Source: CAYJHC01 sp964369465 (GTDB taxonomy: Bacteria > Bacillota > Clostridia > Peptostreptococcales > Anaerovoracaceae). From it: DNA of 29,668 nt. Positions 24,105 through 29,668 of this stretch are shown in pieces; position 1 is the stretch's first letter, and each line of letters opens with the position of its first letter. The stretch spans positions 1 through 29,668 of the forward strand of contig CAYJEX010000018.1 of assembly GCA_964369465.1 (NCBI GenBank), given 5' to 3'. A model generated the notes under the pieces. It was not told the origin of the DNA. It was given only the letters and a program-made list of their open reading frames with translations, and searched no databases. Position numbers and translations under genes: made by a program.

Positions 24105-26141
24105 ATGAAAAACTTTGTTGTCAGAATATTGTTGATATCTATTGTTGTTGTTCTTTGTTATATGCTTGCAATAGAAAATCCATTTTGGTCTAAAAAAGAC
24201 GAATTAGAAAACATGACATCATCTAATATAGTTCTTACCCTATTAGATGATGAAACTGTACAATTGGAAAACACATTAAAAGGAAGTGATTTTTTATATA
24301 GTTGGAAAATCTCAAACACAATAGATGGGAGTGCTTTGGAAAACTATGGTACCTTACCTTTGGAAGATAGGGACAAAGTAGAATTCACATTTCAGGATTT
24401 GGATAGTATAGAATTTCAAGCAATAGTAATCCATGATGGTGTGGAATATACGAGTAATGTATTTTATGTGGATTCTAAAGGAGAACTTTCTCAATCTGAA
24501 AAGGATAATGGATCAACGATAGAAGAATTACCACAAATAGGCAGAGAAATATCAGATGTTGTATCAGTTGCGTATTTGGCATTCATATTTTTGTCTCTTA
24601 TTGTTTACTATTTATCTCCAAAAAAAATACAAAGTTTCGTTCTTTTGGCAATAAGTGTTATTTTCTATACTCTGTCGGGTGTGCAATTTCTTGTGTTTTT
24701 AATTGGTTCTGCAACAGTTGCCTATTTTGTTTCGAAAAAAATGTCGGAAAGATTATTGGATTCCAAAACGAAAATAAAAGAAGAAAGTGATCTATCGTTA
24801 AGAAAAAAAATAAAACAAACTACTCAAAAAAATAATAAATCGCTCTTAATAACAGCCTTTATTGGCATATTGGGAGTGATGGTTGTAATAAAATATAGTA
24901 CATTTATTATAGAAAATATAAATGAACTAATTGGTGCTCAATTACCTATTATTAAGCTCTTGATGCCATTAGGTTTATCTTTTTATTCGTTTATGCTAAT
25001 AGCATATCTAATTGATGTCTACAGAGGAAAATATGAAGCAGAGAAAAGCTACTGGAGATTTTTCTTATTTGCATCTTTTTTTACGCATGTAGGGCAAGGT
25101 CCTATTTCTAGATATGATGAAGTTTCACCACAATTTCATGTTAAACACAAATTTGATTATGAAAATGTATGTAAAGGCGCACAAAGAATATTGTGGGGAT
25201 TTTTTATCAAATTAGTTTTAGCAGATAGAATTGCAATATTAGTTAATGATGTTTATTCCAACTATGAAGAACATAGTTGGCTTATGCTTGTTATTGCAAC
25301 GACAGCATTTTCTATTCAGGTATATGCTGATTTCTATAGCAGCATGGAAATTGCTATTGGAACTTCTCAAATGTTTGGAATAAAGTTGAGTGAAAATTTC
25401 TTAAGACCATATTTTTCAAAATCAATGCCAGAATTTTGGCGACGTTGGCATGTTACACTTGGAACATGGTTTAGAGATTATATATTTTATCCAATTGCAA
25501 TTTCAAAGAAGCTTATGAAATTTAGTAATTGGAGTCGAAAATTATTTGGTAGTAGTGTATCTAAAATTATAGCTGCAATACCTCCAATAATTGGTGTTTG
25601 GATACTGACAGGTCTTTGGCATGGTGCATCATGGAATTTTATTTCATGGGGAATTTACCATGGAATATTGATTGTACTCAGCACTATTTTTGCAGAACAT
25701 TTGAAAAAGGGATTTGAAATAATAGGAATAAAAACTACAAGTTGGGACTACAAACTACTTCAAATGATAAAAGTGTTCATTCTATGCACAATAGGAAGAA
25801 TATTTTTCAGAGCTGAAAACATGGAGATTGCCAAGGACATAATTGTTGCTATTTTTTCATTTTCAAATCCTTCAAACGAATTATTTAATTTCTCCAATTC
25901 CGATTTAGTAATGATAGACTATATAGTGATTGCTATTGCAATTGTTATGCTGTTTATTGTCAGCCTTATTCAAGAAGTCAAAGCGCCGGATAGCAAGAAT
26001 AATACTGCTGTAAGAGATCTAATAGGAAGCGCGAATATTATTGTGAGATGGGCGATATGGTTTTTGTTGATATTTATGGTTATTGTTTTTGGAATATATG
26101 GACCAAATAATGAACCGATTTTTATTTATGATGATTTTTAA
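24105..26141 (+). CDS. MBOAT family O-acyltransferase with an added N-terminal extracytoplasmic domain
   Basis: This multi-helix membrane protein moves acyl groups across the membrane for O-acylation of surface glycans (AlgI/DltB/PatA type). The open frame runs back to 24045, but AAGGGG at 24095-24100 selects ATG 24105 (678 residues). After helix 1 (about 5-24) comes a polar beta-rich stretch (about 30-150) before helix 2 (about 153-170), which is not part of the usual MBOAT core. The core has WRRWHVTLGTWFRDYIFYP (445-463) and GLWHGASWNF (503-512) with the catalytic-type H506. An SGNH-type partner follows 17 bases later. Acetate is the commonest acyl group, but the substrate is not shown. Confidence 0.92.
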   Translation: MKNFVVRILLISIVVVLCYMLAIENPFWSKKDELENMTSSNIVLTLLDDETVQLENTLKGSDFLYSWKISNTIDGSALENYGTLPLEDRDKVEFTFQDLDSIEFQAIVIHDGVEYTSNVFYVDSKGELSQSEKDNGSTIEELPQIGREISDVVSVAYLAFIFLSLIVYYLSPKKIQSFVLLAISVIFYTLSGVQFLVFLIGSATVAYFVSKKMSERLLDSKTKIKEESDLSLRKKIKQTTQKNNKSLLITAFIGILGVMVVIKYSTFIIENINELIGAQLPIIKLLMPLGLSFYSFMLIAYLIDVYRGKYEAEKSYWRFFLFASFFTHVGQGPISRYDEVSPQFHVKHKFDYENVCKGAQRILWGFFIKLVLADRIAILVNDVYSNYEEHSWLMLVIATTAFSIQVYADFYSSMEIAIGTSQMFGIKLSENFLRPYFSKSMPEFWRRWHVTLGTWFRDYIFYPIAISKKLMKFSNWSRKLFGSSVSKIIAAIPPIIGVWILTGLWHGASWNFISWGIYHGILIVLSTIFAEHLKKGFEIIGIKTTSWDYKLLQMIKVFILCTIGRIFFRAENMEIAKDIIVAIFSFSNPSNELFNFSNSDLVMIDYIVIAIAIVMLFIVSLIQEVKAPDSKNNTAVRDLIGSANIIVRWAIWFLLIFMVIVFGIYGPNNEPIFIYDDF

Positions 26142-26158
26142 TGGAGTAATCGAATATA

Positions 26159-27232
26159 ATGTGTAAAAAAATAAAAAATATAATTAATTGTATTGTTTTC
26201 ATGGTGCTTCTTTTTGGCATGCTTACTGCAGTAAATTTTATTTCTAATCCTTATGAAGAATTAAAACAGCAACAAATATTATTTAAAACGCAAGAGGAAA
26301 ACTCTGTCGATATTGTTTTTATAGGGAATAGCTCTACATTTACTTATTATAATGTTATGGAAATATGGGGAGAGTATGGAATAACATCTTTGTGCTATAC
26401 TGCGGATTCAATGCTGTTTGATCTGACAATCCCTATGATTGAAATGGCTAGAGAAAATCAATCACCAGAAGCGTATGTAATAGAACTACGCCCATTAGTA
26501 TCGTCAGAATATAGAAGCAAGTATTTCGGAACGGAAGAAGCGAGTAATAGTACAACTAGATATGAAGCTAACTTAAACGCTTTTCATGATTCGTATTATA
26601 AATTTGAAAACATTTTAATGTATGACTACATATCAAAAGACGAAAAATATCTGCATGCAATAAGTTCGCTTTTTTATCACGATACTTTTTTATCGGGACT
26701 TACTCATACATATGAACCTACTGAATATAAAGGACATGAAACATATTTTAGAAAGAAGAATATGAGTGATAGTTATGTTAATCTTGATAATGTGGAATCA
26801 AATGAAGAGTATGAACTTACTGATGAAACTGTAGAACAATTGGAAGAACTTTTTGAATATTGTAGGGAAAACAATATAAATGCTATCTTCAATTTTACGC
26901 CATATACAGAGGAGAGAGTCCATAATGACGTTGAAATAAGGAGGGAGATTGGAGAATTAGTAGTAGAAAATGGATTTTATTTTAATGATTATAGAAACCA
27001 ATTTGAAAACATTGGACTAGATGTAGTAAATGATTTTTACAATGCGAGGCATGTAAATATTAACGGCGCATATAAATTCACACATTATGCGATGAATGAT
27101 ATATTGAAAACATCTGAATTTGATAAAGATTATGATGAATCTGTAGTTCAAAGCTGGAATGAAGAATATAATGAATGGATTGAAATGGTATACCAAGAAA
27201 TAGATAGCAGGAATTGGGTGGGATATAAATAA
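26159..27232 (+). CDS. SGNH-type membrane-anchored acyltransferase partner (AlgX/DltD-like role)
   Basis: This 357-residue protein has one N-terminal hydrophobic helix (about 8-28), so the rest is probably extracytoplasmic. FIGNSSTF (54-61) supplies the GxS nucleophile block with S58, YVIELRPLV follows, and DFYNARHVNINGAYKF (292-307) holds the C-terminal His (H298). The family usually has DxxH there; here the matching position is N295, with D292 three residues earlier. MBOAT-SGNH pairs acetylate or otherwise acylate alginate, peptidoglycan and teichoic acids, so this is the likely transfer partner of the upstream protein. GGAG at 26143-26146 lies somewhat far (12 bases) from the ATG. Confidence 0.75.
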   Translation: MCKKIKNIINCIVFMVLLFGMLTAVNFISNPYEELKQQQILFKTQEENSVDIVFIGNSSTFTYYNVMEIWGEYGITSLCYTADSMLFDLTIPMIEMARENQSPEAYVIELRPLVSSEYRSKYFGTEEASNSTTRYEANLNAFHDSYYKFENILMYDYISKDEKYLHAISSLFYHDTFLSGLTHTYEPTEYKGHETYFRKKNMSDSYVNLDNVESNEEYELTDETVEQLEELFEYCRENNINAIFNFTPYTEERVHNDVEIRREIGELVVENGFYFNDYRNQFENIGLDVVNDFYNARHVNINGAYKFTHYAMNDILKTSEFDKDYDESVVQSWNEEYNEWIEMVYQEIDSRNWVGYK

Positions 27233-27286
27233 AAAATCCTACTTTGAATTTGCTTAAAGTTTACTTAAAATAATTGTAGATTAATA

Positions 27287-27317
27287 TTGATTTATTGTAT
27301 ATAATATAATAAATCAA
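27287..27317 (+). promoter_or_regulatory. Palindrome overlapping the predicted -10 of the metalloprotease gene
   Basis: TTGATTTATT (27287-27296) and AATAAATCAA (27308-27317) are perfect 10-bp arms around an 11-base centre that holds one TATAAT (27300-27305) and overlaps another (27305-27310). No convincing -35 was found at 17 bases. A dyad over the -10 box would be well placed for a repressor, but AT richness makes chance palindromes easier. Confidence 0.5.
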
Positions 27318-27365
27318 GAAAAGTAGCACTTGAATAGCAGATTAGAATGATGCAAAATACTTTTC
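27318..27365 (+). other. Possible leader stem upstream of the metalloprotease gene
   Basis: GAAAAGTA (27318-27325) pairs with TACTTTTC (27358-27365), and the adjoining GCA/TGC triplets could extend the pairing across a short bulge. It lies within the 5' leader, before GAGGGAGG at 27388-27395. I could not match it to a known riboswitch class. Confidence 0.35.
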
Positions 27366-27402
27366 GAAACAGAAGTGGACAAAAATAGAGGGAGGTATAT
27401 CT

Positions 27403-29668
27403 ATGAATGATTATTCAAAACTTAAGCATTTCACTAAAATAATGGTTTGCGTTTTTTCGATGCTTGTAATATGTGCTACAATTTTCACGTCTAACAGTTA
27501 TGCAATGCCAAACACAATAGTAAATAAAGTAGCACCTTATACAGGGGAAGAACTTGTTGTTGTAAATACAAAAATAAATTCGTTTACAAGAGATAGCTCT
27601 TCATTTGAGAGTGGTTCGGAAACTACCGGGCCTGTTTCAAGTTTGATAAAAAAATACTTTAATGAAGCAAATGAGTCAGAAACAGAGGAAGAAAACCAAT
27701 ATTCAATAATGGGATATGATGATAGTGGGAGACCATTAGTTGACCCTAACTCTGTTCTGCCTGAAATAGAAGGACTACCACTTATTGAAAAGTCAAACGA
27801 TGGAATTTTGAAAAGTATATCAGCTGCAAATTATAGTGTGGGAGATACAAAAAAATTCTATTATACTAATTTAGGTCAAGATAATAATGGAAGAACTTTT
27901 AAAGTTATGTATTCGGGGGCAAATTGCAATGTTTGGGTTCCTACGGATAACAACCAATTTAATTTAACGACTAGTGAAGCAAGAAGTGTAGGTGTGGAAT
28001 TTGATTCTAAATATGATTCTATGATAAGTTATTTTGGCGAGCACTATTTTGATGTAGATGGAGATAATAAAATAAATATTCTTTGTTATGATATAGAGGA
28101 TGACGGTGTTTCTAGTAGATATGGTGGGTATACAGCTGGATATTTCTGGTCAATTGAACTGTATGAAAGTGGAGATATAAATTCACATCCGAATACTCCT
28201 GGAATGGATATAGTACATATTGATACAGCACAATTGATGAACCATTATGATGGAACAATTTTTATTAATGGTGCTTCAGGAACTTTGGTGCATGAATTCC
28301 AACATCTCATTGCTTATGGCCAAATTCCAGGATGGACAGCGTTTCCTACTTTTTTAGATGAGGCATTTAGCATGTCAGCAGAGCATTTGATGTATGGAGC
28401 TGAAGAATGTGAAAGTAGAATAGATTGGTATAACAACTCAAGTAATATAAAAAGTGGAGATACATCTTTAACGGGATGGGATTATAGAGCAAATAATAAT
28501 GTTTTAGATAATTATTCTTTGTCATATCTTTTTGGACAATATTTAAGGACTCAAAGTGATAGTACAATATATAAAGATATATTTGCCGCTATTAATAGAG
28601 AATACAATGAAAAAGGCCGCAATTTGACTGATCGCGAAGTTTTTGAAATAGTAGCGGATTTGTTTGGAGTTACACCAGAAACTTTAATCCAAAACTTCTA
28701 TATAGCATTAGCAAAGAAAGATGTAACAGGAGTTTATGGATTTAGTGGAGAAGAGTGGGCAGATTATATTCATGTACAAAAAGTAAATACAGATTCAGCA
28801 GTAATTGTATCTGGTGGTGCGGCTTATTTTGGCAATCACTCATCGTTTACACCGTCAAGTTCAGCAGGAAAAAACTTGAAGTATGCATCTATTTATGATC
28901 CAAAAGAAGTACAAAATGTGAATTTTACATATGATACTATAATAAAATCATATGGAGATGCTGTGTTCGATAATCCTATACTTGGGATAAAAGAAAACCC
29001 AGAAATTAGATACGAAACTTCGGATCCTAATGTTGCGAAAGTGAATTCGAGTGGTATGGTCGAAATTGTTGATGGAGGTTCAGCTACGATTTATGCAACG
29101 TTAAAATCTACTGAAAATTATGCTGAAACAAAGATTGAGTACACATTGATAGTACAAAAAGAAAACGTATTGGAAATCGAAAGCTATGGTGATGACATTT
29201 ATGGCGAAGTTACTAAAGATGTAAAACTTAGAAAAGGCCCATCTACTTCACATGCTATTATTGATAGCTTGGAGGTAGGAGAAGGAATGTATGTGCTTGA
29301 AAAAATAGATTATCCTTCGGTTACTGATTGGTATAAAGTTCAAACTATTGATGGAAGTGAGATAGGGTATGTCCATGGCTCTTTCGTTAAAATATCTGAT
29401 AAAATAATTTACGATCCAAATAGAGTAGGAGAAGTAACGAAAAGTGTTCTTCTTAGAACAAACCCATATACAACGGAAGGTGCAAAAAGGCTAGCTGTTG
29501 GAGAAGAACTAATAATTAAAGAATTGAACAACTATTCTACAGGAACAGATTGGTATTACGTTGAAGACGAAAGTGGTGATGTAGGATATATTCACTCCTC
29601 GTTCATGAAGAGAAACTTTGGAGGATTAGATTCATACTTAAACCTTGAACCGTCAAAAGAAGCAGGAA
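27403..29668 (+). CDS. Secreted zinc metalloprotease (M30/hyicolysin-like) with Ig-like and SH3b domains, C-terminus beyond the window
   Basis: The frame is open from ATG 27403 to the right edge (at least 755 residues), so the 3' end is missing. A signal peptide is clear, with a hydrophobic core about 13-28 and likely cleavage after SNSYA (A34). A propeptide-like stretch (35-150) is followed by a protease domain with DVDGDNKINI (217-226, calcium-loop-like), HEFQH (H297, E298, H301) and E320 in FLDEAFSM as the third zinc ligand. A Big_2/Ig-like domain (about 530-590; YETSDPNVAKVNSSG) and two SH3b repeats (about 603-670 and 676-740; each starts GEVTK) probably bind the cell wall. A strong GAGGGAGG site and separate promoter set it apart from the glycan genes. 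Confidence 0.88.
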   Translation, partial: MNDYSKLKHFTKIMVCVFSMLVICATIFTSNSYAMPNTIVNKVAPYTGEELVVVNTKINSFTRDSSSFESGSETTGPVSSLIKKYFNEANESETEEENQYSIMGYDDSGRPLVDPNSVLPEIEGLPLIEKSNDGILKSISAANYSVGDTKKFYYTNLGQDNNGRTFKVMYSGANCNVWVPTDNNQFNLTTSEARSVGVEFDSKYDSMISYFGEHYFDVDGDNKINILCYDIEDDGVSSRYGGYTAGYFWSIELYESGDINSHPNTPGMDIVHIDTAQLMNHYDGTIFINGASGTLVHEFQHLIAYGQIPGWTAFPTFLDEAFSMSAEHLMYGAEECESRIDWYNNSSNIKSGDTSLTGWDYRANNNVLDNYSLSYLFGQYLRTQSDSTIYKDIFAAINREYNEKGRNLTDREVFEIVADLFGVTPETLIQNFYIALAKKDVTGVYGFSGEEWADYIHVQKVNTDSAVIVSGGAAYFGNHSSFTPSSSAGKNLKYASIYDPKEVQNVNFTYDTIIKSYGDAVFDNPILGIKENPEIRYETSDPNVAKVNSSGMVEIVDGGSATIYATLKSTENYAETKIEYTLIVQKENVLEIESYGDDIYGEVTKDVKLRKGPSTSHAIIDSLEVGEGMYVLEKIDYPSVTDWYKVQTIDGSEIGYVHGSFVKISDKIIYDPNRVGEVTKSVLLRTNPYTTEGAKRLAVGEELIIKELNNYSTGTDWYYVEDESGDVGYIHSSFMKRNFGGLDSYLNLEPSKEAG

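Larger units (their letters stand above)
2227..27232 (+). other. Predicted 25-kb polysaccharide transcription unit
   Basis: Genes from tagD to the SGNH-type protein all run on the + strand with gaps of 4-97 bases or small overlaps, no internal intrinsic terminator that I could find, and one convincing promoter at the front. Contents: glycerol-phosphate enzymes, two flippases, two polymerases, two GT2 enzymes, a 4-amino-sugar trio, an ATP-grasp ligase, seven organic-acid genes and an O-acylation pair. No chain-length regulator/tyrosine kinase (Wzd/Wze type) or LytR-CpsA-Psr ligase is present in the window. Internal weak promoters cannot be excluded. Confidence 0.6.

Noticed and set aside
27233..27286. 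A terminator after the last glycan gene
   Set aside because: Only a weak 5-bp pairing (ACTTT/AAAGT, 27241-27260) with no GC-rich stem or T tract; read-through towards the protease gene cannot be excluded.
27287..27402. A c-di-GMP riboswitch upstream of the secreted protease
   Set aside because: Stems exist, but I could not find the conserved core sequences of either class.
234..28567. Many minus-strand open frames of 60-160 codons, for example 1029-1460, 9179-9667, 10475-10840 and 21504-21950
   Set aside because: They lie mostly inside well-supported + strand genes, have low-complexity or hydrophobic translations typical of AT-rich antisense, and none showed a family motif or a good ribosome site.
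1..29668. CRISPR arrays, tRNA or rRNA genes, insertion sequences and integrase genes
   Set aside because: No regularly spaced repeats, cloverleaf-like or rRNA segments, transposase or integrase motifs were seen.

Overview
The window is AT-rich DNA from a Bacillota (Clostridia-like) bacterium. The evidence is strong GGAGG-type ribosome binding sites, arginine encoded almost only by AGA, a Gram-positive pgsA-cinA pair, TagD/TagF-type teichoic-acid enzymes, and a secreted protease with SH3b wall-binding repeats. I cannot name a genus. All recognised genes lie on the + strand.

Layout. (1) 1-1997: the end of pgsA, then cinA and a small four-helix membrane protein with its own extended -10 promoter. 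A strong intrinsic terminator follows at 2022-2052. (2) 1998-2300: a control region with the terminator, a 19-bp GAAA-capped hairpin, and an extended -10 promoter followed by a dyad. (3) 2301-27232: about 25 kb of closely spaced genes that look like one transcription unit for a cell-surface polysaccharide. (4) 27403 to the right edge: a secreted zinc metalloprotease with its own leader, cut by the window end.

The polysaccharide locus opens with glycerol-phosphate genes: CDP-glycerol synthesis (TagD) and a CDP-glycerol glycerophosphotransferase. These are followed by a flippase, two GT2 glycosyltransferases and an O-antigen-polymerase-type protein. Next comes a bacillosamine/4-amino-sugar trio resembling PglF, PglE and PglC: a membrane UDP-GlcNAc 4,6-dehydratase, a PLP aminotransferase and an initiating phosphoglycosyl transferase. 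There is no PglD-type acetyltransferase. A second flippase, an ATP-grasp ligase and a second polymerase follow. The locus ends with an MBOAT O-acyltransferase and an SGNH-type partner, the usual extracytoplasmic O-acylation pair.

Between the second polymerase and the MBOAT gene lies a compact seven-gene block of organic-acid enzymes (17092-24076): MmgE/PrpD, an AKR7-like aldo/keto reductase, a phosphonopyruvate-decarboxylase-like ThDP enzyme, an unrecognised 300-residue protein, a CitE-like C-C lyase, and the beta and alpha subunits of a class I fumarase/tartrate-dehydratase-type hydratase. No PEP mutase is present for the decarboxylase, and the hydratase departs from the usual motifs. My main hypothesis is that this block makes an unusual hydroxy- or carboxylic acid. 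The ATP-grasp ligase would then couple it as an amide to the free 4-amino sugar, in a polymer that also carries glycerol phosphate and O-acyl groups. Enzyme families are read from the sequence; the pathway is inference.
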